From: Salinithrix halophila
GTDB lineage: Bacteria > Bacillota > Bacilli > Thermoactinomycetales > DSM-45169
Direction of reading: 5' to 3'
NCBI RefSeq assembly: GCF_042650125.1
Contig: NZ_JBHSAP010000007.1
Location: 744,001-808,000 of the forward strand
Length of the DNA: 64,000 nucleotides
Positions 43,013-51,110 of the stretch are shown here, one piece after another (positions within the stretch are counted from its first letter, which is position 1; each line of letters starts with the position of its first letter). A model generated the notes under the pieces. The model had not been told where the DNA came from and made no database searches. It worked only from the letters and a program-made list of their open reading frames with translations. The translations under genes were made by a program, and so were the position numbers.

Positions 43013-43117
43013 TGACCGTTTGATAGGGAAAAATGGCTCTTCCTACATACACAAGAACCCTGGTTTAGCATCGGTCGATTAGGGAATGAATTTGGTCCAT
43101 AAGGATTCATTGCTTTC

Positions 43118-43175
43118 AAACAAACCTTAGAATCTCTACCCTTTTTGGGGGGAGACTTTCAAAGGTTTGTTTTTA
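43118..43175 (+). promoter_or_regulatory. Terminator-like hairpin in the M50-like gene leader
   Basis: AAACAAACCTT pairs with AAGGTTTGTTT, and inside TCTC..CCC pairs with GGGG..GAGA. TTTT follows. The position, about 30 bases before the start, suggests an attenuator or a terminator of read-through from pckA. Confidence 0.55.
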
Positions 43176-43204
43176 TGATCAAACAAAAATAGAAAGGCGG
43201 GGAT

Positions 43205-43690
43205 TTGTTGTTTGACTGGACAGATCTCGGTACGTTCTTCCTAGCGTTTTTCGTCGTGCTCCCCCTGGTCACCTTGATTCACGGGCTAGGCCACCTCTTT
43301 TTTGCTTGGCTTTTCGGGGCGAAAAACGCCCGGATTATCGTCGGATGCGGATCAGTCCTGGGGCGGTTGGGAATGGTTGAAATCCGGAAGATTTACTTCT
43401 GGTACGGAACCTGCGATTTTGAAGACTTGCCCACCCCCCGCCGCCACAAAGCCCTATGGATTTATCTAGGCGGAGCGCTTTTCAACCTTTTGAGTATCGT
43501 GCTGCTGAATACCTTGATCTGGACAGGAATTCTGGGAACCCATAACGCCTTTTATCAGTTCGCCTACTTTTCCTTCTACTATGCTTTTTTCGCTTTGGTT
43601 CCAATCGAGTATCCCGATGGAGAACCCAGCGACGGTCAAGCCGTGCTGGATTGGTACCGAAAAGGTAAACTGAAAAGAATAAAAAGCTGA
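43205..43690 (+). CDS. M50-like membrane protein with degenerate HxxxH site
   Basis: 161 residues with four to five membrane segments. HGLGHLFFAWLFG at about residues 25-37 corresponds to the H-E-x-x-H helix of site-2 proteases, but Glu is replaced by Gly. A second motif, LVPIEYPDGEPSDGQAV, matches the C-terminal DG motif of M50 proteins. If this is a true family member it is likely inactive or uses another acid. A TTG start (43205 or 43208) follows GGCGGGG. Confidence 0.6.
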   Translation: MLFDWTDLGTFFLAFFVVLPLVTLIHGLGHLFFAWLFGAKNARIIVGCGSVLGRLGMVEIRKIYFWYGTCDFEDLPTPRRHKALWIYLGGALFNLLSIVLLNTLIWTGILGTHNAFYQFAYFSFYYAFFALVPIEYPDGEPSDGQAVLDWYRKGKLKRIKS

Positions 43691-43832
43691 AAAAAGCGCC
43701 CCCATCCCCATGCTAAATCCTTATCCAAAAGCAGAAAAAAAGATGAATTTTATCTTTCTAGCAAAAAGGCGTTTAAAGCCAAAAGAACCGTGATAAGTGA
43801 ATACTAGAAAACAAAGAGGGGAGAGATTAAGG

Positions 43833-44498
43833 ATGGCAAAAAACGATCGTAAAAAGAGGATGAGCCTGGAAGAAGCCGGGCGCAAAGGCGGAGAGAAAAC
43901 CTCCGAGACTCACGATAAGGAGTTTTACCACAATATTGGGCAAAAAGGCGGGGAAACCGTTTCCCAAGAACGAGGCAAAGAGTTCTATCAGGACATCGGA
44001 CAAAAAGGTGGGGAAACCACCTCTCAAGAGCATGACAAGGAGTTTTACCAGAATATTGGGCAAAAGGGCGGGGAAACCGTTTCCCAAGAACGAGGCAAAG
44101 AGTTCTATCAGGACATCGGACAAAAAGGCGGGGAAACCACCTCTCAAGAGCATGACAAGGAGTTTTACCAGAATATTGGGCAAAAGGGCGGGGAAACCGT
44201 TTCCCAAGAACGAGGCAAAGAGTTCTATCAGGACATCGGACAAAAAGGTGGGGAAAAAAGAGCCTCCCAGCGAAGCAACCCTGCAACAGGGAGTGGGAGT
44301 TCCGGAAGGAACTCCGGATCGGAACGGTTTAAAACCGGGGAAAAAGCCCCCGAAACGGCTAAGTATGAACTGGCCGGTTTGGTCCATGACACCTCAAAGT
44401 CAGCACAAGGTGAAGAGACCATTAAACTTGAGAAAAATGAACAGTTTCCACCGGATCCCGCCAGTAATGAAGCGGCGTATTGGGTGAAAGCTTCTTGA
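43833..44498 (+). CDS. KGG-repeat stress protein fused to a YjzC-like domain
   Basis: 221 residues. It begins RKKRMSLEEAGRKGGEKTS and carries seven KGG motifs in 20-residue repeats (GQKGGETVSQERGKEFYQDI and similar), as in Bacillus GsiB. After a Ser/Gly linker, RFKTGEKAPETAKYELAG and EQFPPDPASNEAAYW resemble the small YjzC family. The protein is hydrophilic and probably desiccation- or stress-related. Start ATG 43833 after GGGGAG; the upstream extension to 43797 is not used. Followed by a damaged dehydrogenase gene of a family also linked to stress. Confidence 0.75.
   Translation: MAKNDRKKRMSLEEAGRKGGEKTSETHDKEFYHNIGQKGGETVSQERGKEFYQDIGQKGGETTSQEHDKEFYQNIGQKGGETVSQERGKEFYQDIGQKGGETTSQEHDKEFYQNIGQKGGETVSQERGKEFYQDIGQKGGEKRASQRSNPATGSGSSGRNSGSERFKTGEKAPETAKYELAGLVHDTSKSAQGEETIKLEKNEQFPPDPASNEAAYWVKAS
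43938..44257 (+). repeat. Tandem 120-bp coding repeat
   Basis: Two alternating 60-bp units (encoding the ERGKEFYQD and EHDKEFYQN repeat types) make a 120-bp period repeated about 2.7 times. Copies are nearly identical at the DNA level, indicating recent expansion or gene conversion. The count may vary between strains. Confidence 0.85.
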
Positions 44499-44536
44499 GA
44501 TCAAATTTGGGTTAACTGAATCCTCACGAGATCCTG

Positions 44537-44564
44537 GGAATAGCCTGCGAATGCAGGCTATTCC
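44537..44564 (+). other. Perfect hairpin before the dehydrogenase pseudogene
   Basis: GGAATAGCCTGC-GAAT-GCAGGCTATTCC, 12 bp with a 4-base loop. No U tract follows. Either a weak terminator of the KGG-repeat gene or an mRNA-stability element. Confidence 0.55.
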
Positions 44565-44599
44565 AAAGTTAAGGACTACAACCCAGCAGGAGGGTTACC

Positions 44600-45398
44600 A
44601 TGGCTTCTGAAAAGGACACTCTTCAACCTCCACAGAAACAGAAGCGGAAAGCTTAAGGATAAGGTCGCTCTGATTACAGGCGGAGATAGCGGCATTGGCC
44701 GAGCGGTAGCTGTTGCTTTTGCGAAAGAGGGAGCGGATATCGCCATCGTCTACCTCGACGAACATGATGATGCAGAAGAAACCCAATCCCTTGTGAAACA
44801 GGAAGGACGCCAATGTCTCTTGTTGGCCGGAGATGTGGGAAAAGAAGAGTTCTGCCAAGATGCGGTTAAACAAACCGTAGAGGAATTGGGAAAGCTCAAT
44901 ATTCTAGTCAACAATGCAGCGGAACAACATCCCGATGAAGAAGGGTTGAAAAACATCGATGCAAAGCAACTCCAGCGTACCTTTCAAACCAATATCTACT
45001 CGGTGTTTTATCTAACCCGGGCGGCACTGCCCTATCTCCAGGCAGGTGACAGCATTATTAACACCACTTCGGTGGTTGCCTACCGAGGGAACCCTTTGTT
45101 AATCGACTATTCTGCTACAAAGGGAGCAATCGTTTCCTTTACTCGCTCCCTGTCCCAATCCCTCGTCTCCCAAGGAATTCGGGTGAATGGAGTGGCGCCC
45201 GGGCCCATATGGACTCCGCTCATTCCCGCGACATTCTCAAAGAATCATGTGGAACACTTTGGCAAGGAAACTCCGATGGGACGTCCAGGGGAACCCGCTG
45301 AAGTGGCCCCCAGTTACGTTTTTCTGGCTTCCACCGACTCCAGCTACATTACGGGGCAAGTCATTCACCCCAACGGCGGGGATGTGATTAACGGTTGA
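44600..45398 (+). pseudogene. Short-chain dehydrogenase, frameshifted near the N-terminus
   Basis: ATG 44600 with AGGAGGG begins MASEKDTLQPPQKQKRKA and stops at TAA 44654. The body of the enzyme continues in the +1 frame: KLKDKVALITGGDSGIGRAV, NNAAEQHP, the catalytic YSATK and a complete C-terminus. Relatives of the GSP39/YhdF type have about 25 more residues at this junction, so an internal deletion that broke the frame is likely. No ATG, GTG or TTG opens the +1 frame before the nucleotide-binding loop; the ATG at 44793 would omit it. A sequencing error is possible. Confidence 0.7.
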
Positions 45399-45645
45399 CA
45401 CTCTGTCATAGGCCGGGGATTCTGGGAACACCCGTCTATCGATAGGTTAGAGTCCAAGCCCACTGAAGCCATGCAAATAGACATGATTTCAAAACGGCTT
45501 TCCGCTGGAGGGCCTATTTTTTTTGTCTTTGGAGGAAAATAAGGTTTGCTGTAGGGTTTGCCTTGAAAAAATCCCCTTAAATTGCTATCATCAGCGGAGG
45601 TTTATTGTACCTATCCCAGCGGAGAGACAGGAAGGAATCATCCCC

Positions 45646-46263
45646 ATGAAAAGACCGATTATCATTGGTGTGGCCGGCGGAAGCGGATCAGGAAAAACAA
45701 CCGTCGCCCGCAATATCTGCGAGCGTTTTTCCGATTCGGTGGCTCTGATCGAACAGGATGCCTACTATAAGGATCAATCCCACCTTCCGATGGAAGAACG
45801 GGTGAAGACCAATTATGATCACCCTCTCGCCTTTGACAACGATTTGTTGATCGAACACTTGAAAAAGCTCCTCCGGCAGGAGCCGATCCAAAAACCAACC
45901 TACGACTACTCCATCCACACCCGCGCTTCCGAGAGTGTCACCATTTTCCCCAAGGATGTCATCATCCTGGAAGGAATCCTCATCCTGGAGGATGAGCATC
46001 TGCGTGAACTGATGGACATTAAGGTGTTTGTCGACACCGATGCGGATGTCCGCATCCTCCGCCGGTTGGAACGGGATATGAAAAGCCGGGGTCGCACCTT
46101 GGATTCGGTCATCGAGCAGTATCTCACCGTCGTTCGCCCGATGCACCTACAGTTCATCGAACCCAGCAAACGATATGCCGACCTGATTATTCCCGAAGGC
46201 GGTTACAACCAGGTTGCCGTCAACCTGTTAATTAACCAAATCCAGACGATTATCGCCAACTAA
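45646..46263 (+). CDS. udk: Uridine kinase
   Basis: 205 residues. Walker A GGSGSGKTTVA is at about 11-21, DAYYKDQ near 38 and YDYSIHTR near 90. It phosphorylates uridine and cytidine for pyrimidine salvage. The frame opens at 45523, but AAGGAATC places the start at ATG 45646. Followed by an unexplained structured element rather than the greA gene seen in Bacillus subtilis. Confidence 0.95.
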   Translation: MKRPIIIGVAGGSGSGKTTVARNICERFSDSVALIEQDAYYKDQSHLPMEERVKTNYDHPLAFDNDLLIEHLKKLLRQEPIQKPTYDYSIHTRASESVTIFPKDVIILEGILILEDEHLRELMDIKVFVDTDADVRILRRLERDMKSRGRTLDSVIEQYLTVVRPMHLQFIEPSKRYADLIIPEGGYNQVAVNLLINQIQTIIAN

Positions 46264-46440
46264 CTTTCTACAGAGGAAATTATCGCCCATGGCGAACGCG
46301 AGGAGGAACTTCTGCGGTAGGAAACTCAGCCACCTAACGGCCCAGCTGCACACCTTTTCGTCCAAACCAGTGGTAGCTAACCGGTTGGTATCTCCGGGCA
46401 CTCTACGGGCAACACGTACCGTTAGGTGCCTTTTTCCATA
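46264..46440 (+). ncRNA. Structured element downstream of udk, candidate RNA
   Basis: CACCTAACGG (46331-46340) pairs perfectly with CCGTTAGGTG (46419-46428), followed by TTTTT, so the whole 105-base segment forms a terminator-like outer stem with smaller hairpins inside (for example ACCA/TGGT arms around 46366-46389). No open frame fits. I could not match it to RNase P, tmRNA, SRP RNA, a T-box or a known riboswitch. It may be the udk 3' UTR or a separate small RNA. Confidence 0.45.
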
Positions 46441-46512
46441 TGCATTAAAAAAACCAAAGCGAGATCCATCACCCCTAGCCTAAGCTACCTGCGCATCCTT
46501 CAGTCCTGACAA

Positions 46513-46548
46513 AACCCGTCTCCTTCCGTTAGGAGCCAGGTTTTTTTT
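46513..46548. terminator. Terminator after panE and the udk element
   Basis: AACC-CG-TCTCC / GGAG-CCA-GGTT stem, followed on + by eight T and on - by GGGTTTTG. Confidence 0.75.
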
Positions 46549-46555
46549 GGGGCAG

Positions 46556-47488
46556 TTATGAACGAGCACCCTCGATGACCCGGTGGAACTCATAGGTTTT
46601 GAGGTAAGCATACACGGCCTTCAAAAGCGGGAGATCCGTACCGGCAGGGGCCATATGAATCAGGGAGCCGTGGAGGTGGTCCGCTTCCACGGCTCCCCCT
46701 TTCTCGATATCTCGCAACATGGAGGACTTCATGGTTGGTTCCAGACTCTCCAGAGTAGTGAAGACCCTCTCTGCCAACTCGACATCCAAGGCGGGCTCTT
46801 TGCTTCTGGCTACCTCGACAATCTCATCCAGTAGGCGGCGGACGGTTTCCCGACCGCCGGGAGCTGCCATCACAGGGCCGATGCTGCTGTTCATTAGGGA
46901 GGTAATCCCGCTGAACGTGGAGATAAAGGTGTACTTTTGCCACATGTCCGCCAGGATGCACTTGCTCTTTTTCACTGTCATACGGGCGCCGTCAAACACT
47001 TGGAAGAGGCGGTTGATCCGTTCCGAGTCGGATCCGTCCAGCTCCCCCATATACACATCATGTCGATGGCTGTACTGTTCGATTTCTCCCTTTTCATTTA
47101 ACGTCGTTTCGATAAAACAGAGCCCGCCTACGACTTGCTCCGGTTTGAAGACTTCTTGCAGCCGGTCCAGGTGGGTAACCCCATTCAAGAGGGGAAGAAT
47201 CAGCGTCTTTTCGCCCACATAGGAACGAAGATCCGCCAGAGACCGTTCAAGATGGTAGGCTTTCACACCTAACACCACGGCATCGAACGTTCCCGCGTCT
47301 TCTCCCGACGTGATTGCTTTTACCGAAGCCTTGTAGTCCCCATGGACGCTGCGGATAACCAGACCGGACTCTTCCAATTGCTGTTTCCTTCGAGGTCGGA
47401 CGAGGAAAGTGACATCCTCCCCTTTCTCCAGCAGGCGTCCGCCGAAATAACCGCCGACCGCTCCCGCACCCAGTATGAGAATACGCAA
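46556..47488 (-). CDS. panE: 2-dehydropantoate 2-reductase
   Basis: 310 residues. NADPH loop GAGAVGGYFGGR is at residues 7-18. LNGVTHLD near 100, KYTFISTFSGITSLMNSSIG near 190 and TMKSSMLRDIEKGGAVEAD near 255 fit the ApbA/PanE family. Reduces ketopantoate in pantothenate synthesis, or a related 2-oxoacid since the family is broad. Start is TTG 47488 after AGGGAGG. No other pan genes nearby. Confidence 0.88.
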   Translation of the reverse strand: MRILILGAGAVGGYFGGRLLEKGEDVTFLVRPRRKQQLEESGLVIRSVHGDYKASVKAITSGEDAGTFDAVVLGVKAYHLERSLADLRSYVGEKTLILPLLNGVTHLDRLQEVFKPEQVVGGLCFIETTLNEKGEIEQYSHRHDVYMGELDGSDSERINRLFQVFDGARMTVKKSKCILADMWQKYTFISTFSGITSLMNSSIGPVMAAPGGRETVRRLLDEIVEVARSKEPALDVELAERVFTTLESLEPTMKSSMLRDIEKGGAVEADHLHGSLIHMAPAGTDLPLLKAVYAYLKTYEFHRVIEGARS

Positions 47489-47642
47489 CCGAAGACCTCC
47501 CTTGCACCATCTCTCCCTCGGGAAAGGCTGCTTTTTTCCAACAGTCTAACACTTCCAAGGGATTCTGTCGAAAGAGCAGGAAATGACAAGGTTCCATGCC
47601 GAAGAGAAAAGTTTGACCACCCTGTGTTTGGAGGCGATCTCC

Positions 47643-48518
47643 TTGATTCGGATTAAACCCGTCAGCCGCTTGTCCCCCGAGGAGGGGACGGCGCTCTGGA
47701 ATGAAGGGTTTCAGGGCTATGCCCTGGATATGACCCTTACTCCTGACCTATATACAGCTCGATTCGCCCTCGAAGGGCTTTCCCCATCCCTCTCCCTCGC
47801 CGCTTTCGAAGAGAACGAACCCGCCGGGTTTGTCATGAGCGGTAAACGAGAGCAAAAGGGACAACTTATCGCCTGGAATGGCGGCACCGGGATCGTCCCC
47901 CGTTTTCGCCGCCGGGGTATCGCTAGGGTCTTGATGGAAGCGGCCCTGGAACAGTACCGGAAAGAGGGTGTTTCCACCGCCCAGGTTGAAGCCATCACAC
48001 AAAACGAACGGGCACTCCGCCTTTACCGGGAACTGGGATACCAGGAGACAGACCGCCTGATCACCCTGCGGTGGGAAAACCCGGATGCTCCCCCTAACTT
48101 CCCATCCGACACCGATTATTTCTGCCGGCCCGCTCCGCCAAGAGAAGCTGCCGGCCTTTCCTTCTACCGCTGGGAAGCTCCATGGCAGTGCCAGTGGTCC
48201 AACCCCGCCGGTGTGGAGGGCTGGATCGTGGAGAACGAACACCGTGAAACGGTAGGTTATGCCCTATACCGGACCGGGACGAATTCCGAGGGATACTTAC
48301 AGGCTGTTACACTTCTCCAAGCGAATGTCCTTCCCGACCATCCGGACGGAGAAGGGGTGATGAAAGCAGCCCTCCGCCCCCTCTTCCTGCCCGGAAGTCT
48401 GTCCCGTTCCGCTTTTAACCTGCCCACCTCCAATGACTTTCTTCTCGGTCTGTTAAAAGAAGCCGGATTCCAACCCTTGGTTGAACAAGTCGCTTTTGCA
48501 ATGGATCTGGAAGAATAA
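47643..48518 (+). CDS. GNAT acetyltransferase
   Basis: 291 residues. N-terminal GNAT domain with the acetyl-CoA loop GTGIVPRFRRRGIARVLMEAAL at about 95-115, followed by ERALRLYRELGY. The C-terminal half (about 170-291) looks like a second, degenerate GNAT repeat. The start is taken as TTG 47643 with TGGAGG upstream; the frame opens earlier at 47583. Substrate unknown. Single gene. Confidence 0.82.
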   Translation: MIRIKPVSRLSPEEGTALWNEGFQGYALDMTLTPDLYTARFALEGLSPSLSLAAFEENEPAGFVMSGKREQKGQLIAWNGGTGIVPRFRRRGIARVLMEAALEQYRKEGVSTAQVEAITQNERALRLYRELGYQETDRLITLRWENPDAPPNFPSDTDYFCRPAPPREAAGLSFYRWEAPWQCQWSNPAGVEGWIVENEHRETVGYALYRTGTNSEGYLQAVTLLQANVLPDHPDGEGVMKAALRPLFLPGSLSRSAFNLPTSNDFLLGLLKEAGFQPLVEQVAFAMDLEE

Positions 48519-48540
48519 AATGCCGCACAAGGATTGAACC

Positions 48541-48575
48541 AAACAGCTCCCAACCTTGTAAAAGGGGAGCTGTTT
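48541..48575 (+). terminator. Terminator after GNAT gene
   Basis: AAACAGCTCCC / GGGGAGCTGTTT stem followed by GTCG; U tract overlaps the stem. Confidence 0.7.
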
Positions 48576-48585
48576 GTCGTAAACA

Positions 48586-48611
48586 ACAAAAAAACCGCCG
48601 TTTCCGGCGGG
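48586..48611 (-). terminator. Terminator after zinc-finger protein
   Basis: CCGCCG-GAAA-CGGCGG hairpin followed on the minus strand by TTTTTTT. Confidence 0.88.
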
Positions 48612-48624
48612 AGTCGTGAACCCT

Positions 48625-49041
48625 CTATTGTGCGTTTGTCTTTTGATAACGTTTAAACCGATCCCCGAGAACCTGAAGCCGGCTTTTTAACGCTCGTTCC
48701 CACTCTTTATCTTGCATCTGTTTGGCGACACCCATTAAATCGAGGGCCATGTCAATCTGCTCCCGAAGCACCGATTCCGGTTGCCCTTGTTGAAAACTGG
48801 TACAGCATTCCTTCCATTCGGCGATCATCGAATCATCGATATACTCCTTCAGATTGACTTCCCGGGCTCTATCTCCCTGAGCATATTCCATCAACAGCTC
48901 AAACTCTTCTTTCACCGCATGGTGAACTTCCACCTGATGACAGACCGGGCAATACAGCAGGGGAACATTATGCACCAATGTCGAACCTTGTCGCAACGTT
49001 CCAACCGCCCCCACCATTGCAGCCCCGCAGCAAAAACCCAT
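48625..49041 (-). CDS. YgiT-type zinc-finger-like protein
   Basis: 138 residues. CCGAAM near the N-terminus and YCPVCHQVEVHH at about 31-42 form a four-cysteine zinc site. A helical C-terminal part (EEFELLMEYAQGDRAREVNL) follows. The start is ATG 49041, behind GGGGAGGCGG; the frame opens at 49074. The zinc part resembles YgiT-type antitoxin fingers but there is no toxin gene beside it. Function unknown. Confidence 0.65.
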   Translation of the reverse strand: MGFCCGAAMVGAVGTLRQGSTLVHNVPLLYCPVCHQVEVHHAVKEEFELLMEYAQGDRAREVNLKEYIDDSMIAEWKECCTSFQQGQPESVLREQIDMALDLMGVAKQMQDKEWERALKSRLQVLGDRFKRYQKTNAQ

Positions 49042-49225
49042 GGTTTCCCCCGCCTCCCCTTTCGGAAATTTCAATCTATATCGGGTTTAGCGATGCACAA
49101 ACACGTGATTTAGGTGTATTGTACCACATTCAGTCGCTGTGAAAACCCGTTTTGTTATTCTCTCTCACGTCATTCTTCGCCATGATTCGACGGGAAATCC
49201 TGCTTTTTACGCCCTCTAATTGAAT

Positions 49226-49255
49226 AAAAAAAAACCGGCATTCGCTGCCGGTTTT
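49226..49255 (-). terminator. Terminator after gcvH
   Basis: AAAACCGGCA-GCGAA-TGCCGGTTTT stem followed on the minus strand by TTTTT. Confidence 0.9.
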
Positions 49256-49262
49256 CCGAGGA

Positions 49263-49649
49263 TCAGTCTTCAGAGACCATCGCCTGATACTTGTCCGCAT
49301 CCATCAATTTTTCCAGCTCCGAGGAGTCGGATACTTCAAGGACGATCATCCAGCCACCTTCATAGGGGGTTTCATTGACGTTCTCTGGGGAGTCTTCCAG
49401 GTCGCCATTCACTTCCACGACTTTTCCGCTTACAGGAGCATATAGTTCAGAGACCGTTTTAACAGATTCAACGCTCCCAAAGGGGGCGTTGGCTTCTAGT
49501 TCGTCCCCCACTTCCGGTAACTCGACGAAGACGATGTCACCCAGCTCCGACTGTGCAAAATCGGTGATCCCGATCCGTACTTTGTTGCCCCCTTCATCCT
49601 TTACCCACTCGTGTTCCTCGCTGTATCGAAGTTCTTTGGGCAGGTTCAT
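49263..49649 (-). CDS. gcvH: Glycine cleavage system H protein
   Basis: 128 residues. The lipoyl lysine is in GSVESVKTVSELYAPV, near residue 63, within the usual beta-barrel. It carries the aminomethyl group in glycine cleavage and also serves as lipoyl relay to other proteins in Bacillales. GGAGGG precedes ATG 49649. It follows the TlpA-like gene by 14 bases, so the two are cotranscribed. No gcvT/P in view. Confidence 0.95.
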   Translation of the reverse strand: MNLPKELRYSEEHEWVKDEGGNKVRIGITDFAQSELGDIVFVELPEVGDELEANAPFGSVESVKTVSELYAPVSGKVVEVNGDLEDSPENVNETPYEGGWMIVLEVSDSSELEKLMDADKYQAMVSED

Positions 49650-49663
49650 CCAGATCCCTCCGC

Positions 49664-50116
49664 TTACTCGTTAGTCCCCAGGACGCGTTCCAGGGGCTTT
49701 TTCATCATCGAGAGAGCCTTTTCACCGGCAGAGCGATGGCGCAACTGGCCCTCTTCATCGAAAAGGTAGTACGCTGGAACAAATTCGTTCTCGAAGGCAT
49801 CGACAATGGTATGTTGGTTGTCAATCGCCTGGGGATGGGTCATTTCGTATTTTTCGATAGTCTCTTTGACCGGACCCGCTTCTAAATCTTTCTCGGAGCG
49901 GGGCATGTGGATACCGACCACTCGGAGGCCCTTATCCTTGTATTCGTCCCGGATTTTCAGGACATCAGGCATACTCTGTTTGCACAGACCGCAACTGACA
50001 GACCAAAAGTGGATAAGAATCGGCTTACCGGCCAAATCCTCTTTGCTGACCTCGCCGTTCACCCATTCGGTAGCGCCTTTCAGCTCAGGCATTTCGGTAC
50101 GTAAACGCAAAGCCAT
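49664..50116 (-). CDS. TlpA/ResA-like thioredoxin, cytosolic
   Basis: 150 residues with a thioredoxin fold. The redox motif is WSVSCGLCKQSM (C-x2-C) near residue 41. No signal peptide or membrane anchor is visible, unlike ResA. GGAGGAGG places the start at ATG 50116. It is cotranscribed with gcvH. Possibly a disulfide reductase for a cytosolic partner. Confidence 0.8.
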   Translation of the reverse strand: MALRLRTEMPELKGATEWVNGEVSKEDLAGKPILIHFWSVSCGLCKQSMPDVLKIRDEYKDKGLRVVGIHMPRSEKDLEAGPVKETIEKYEMTHPQAIDNQHTIVDAFENEFVPAYYLFDEEGQLRHRSAGEKALSMMKKPLERVLGTNE

Positions 50117-50202
50117 GGTGCAAGAACCTCCTCCATTGTCAACCATGCGGATACATTCTGTCCACCCTAGTATGAACCGGTCTTATCGACTTATCCCCCT
50201 GT

Positions 50203-50236
50203 TGAAAAAGGACCTAACGGCAAGGTTAGGCCCTTT
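50203..50236 (-). terminator. Terminator after peroxiredoxin gene
   Basis: AAAGGGCCTAAC-TTGCC-GTTAGGTCCTTT stem followed on the minus strand by TTC. Confidence 0.8.
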
Positions 50237-50251
50237 GGATCGCCTGTCCGA

Positions 50252-50791
50252 TCAGAGGGTTTTTTGACCCGGTTTCCAGTCGGAGGGACACAGACCCCCG
50301 GTTTGCAAGGCCTGCAGGACACGCAGGGTCTCATCTACGCTGCGGCCGACATTGTTGTCGGTCACGACTTGGTAACGGACAACCCCTTCCGGGTCGATGA
50401 TGAACAGACCGCGCAGAGCAATCCCTTCGTCTTCGAGGAGGACGCCGTAGTCGCGGGCTACTTTATGGGTCGTGTCCGCACCGAGCGGGTATTTGATGTC
50501 ACCCAGGCCGTTTTCATCCCGCGGGGTGTTGATCCAGGCCCGATGGGAGAACTTGCTGTCGGTGCTGACACCGATGATGTCACAGTCTAGATCTTGGAAT
50601 TCCTCATAGCGGTCGGAGAGCGCCGTGATCTCCGTCGGGCAGACGAAGGTGAAATCCAATGGATAGAAGAAGAGGAGCAGCCATTTCCCTTCATAGTCGG
50701 AAAGCTTCACCTTCTCGTCCAGAGTTTCGAGGTTTTTGGTGCTTTCCATTTCGAAATTCGGTGCGGGCAATCCTACCAAACGAGTCGCCAT
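50252..50791 (-). CDS. AhpC/TSA-family 2-Cys peroxiredoxin
   Basis: 179 residues. Peroxidatic Cys in FYPLDFTFVCPTE, near residue 50, and the resolving Cys in GGLCPSDWKPG near the C-terminus. Typical two-cysteine peroxiredoxin, reduced by AhpF or thioredoxin. AAGGAGG places the start at ATG 50791. A TTGACT/TATTTT promoter lies upstream at 50900-50927. No ahpF beside it. Confidence 0.9.
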   Translation of the reverse strand: MATRLVGLPAPNFEMESTKNLETLDEKVKLSDYEGKWLLLFFYPLDFTFVCPTEITALSDRYEEFQDLDCDIIGVSTDSKFSHRAWINTPRDENGLGDIKYPLGADTTHKVARDYGVLLEDEGIALRGLFIIDPEGVVRYQVVTDNNVGRSVDETLRVLQALQTGGLCPSDWKPGQKTL

Positions 50792-51110
50792 ATGATCCTT
50801 CCTCCTTGCGATGATTTCATAATCCACTTCTCTACTCTTCCCAGGCAAGCTGGGAGGTAAACATGAGAGGGGAACCCCTATGTATCCTGCACACTTATTA
50901 AAATAACATGTTCAAAATCAAAGTCAATACAAAATTGAACTGTTTACTAGGTGGGAATGATTCTCACCATGATTGACCGACGGGATGAAAAGTTTTCCTC
51001 AGAAAAAAGGAATACGGCGATTTTTGTCAAAACATTAATATTGGTTCAATCTTTGCTTCACCTTCCAGCACTATTTTGGTTTTATACAAACCGGAGAGAG
51101 GGATCGACGG
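50792..51110. other. Intergenic region between peroxiredoxin and nucleotidase genes
   Basis: About 320 bases between divergent genes. A promoter for the peroxiredoxin is visible (50900-50927); none is clear for the nucleotidase. I see no PerR-type palindrome. Confidence 0.6.
50900..50927 (-). promoter_or_regulatory. Candidate peroxiredoxin promoter
   Basis: Minus-strand TTGACT (50927-50922), 16-base spacer, TATTTT (50905-50900). Confidence 0.45.

Noticed and set aside
43771..43776. Sigma-B promoter before the KGG-repeat gene
   Set aside because: GTTTAA is a perfect -35, but at the right distance the -10 is GTGATA, far from GGGTAT.
43938..44257. Repeats considered as CRISPR-like array
   Set aside because: They are in-frame 60-bp coding repeats without spacers, encoding KGG motifs.
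44630..44660. Programmed +1 frameshift in the dehydrogenase
   Set aside because: No slippery CTT-TGA-type site and no stimulating ribosome site; a deletion explains the missing family segment better.
46264..46440. RNase P RNA, tmRNA, SRP RNA, T-box or 6S RNA after udk
   Set aside because: None of their conserved cores (for example GAGGAAAGTCC or a T-box GGTGGNACC) is present.
48625..49041. YgiT-type antitoxin of a toxin-antitoxin pair
   Set aside because: The zinc finger fits, but there is no toxin gene adjacent and no helix-turn-helix partner domain.
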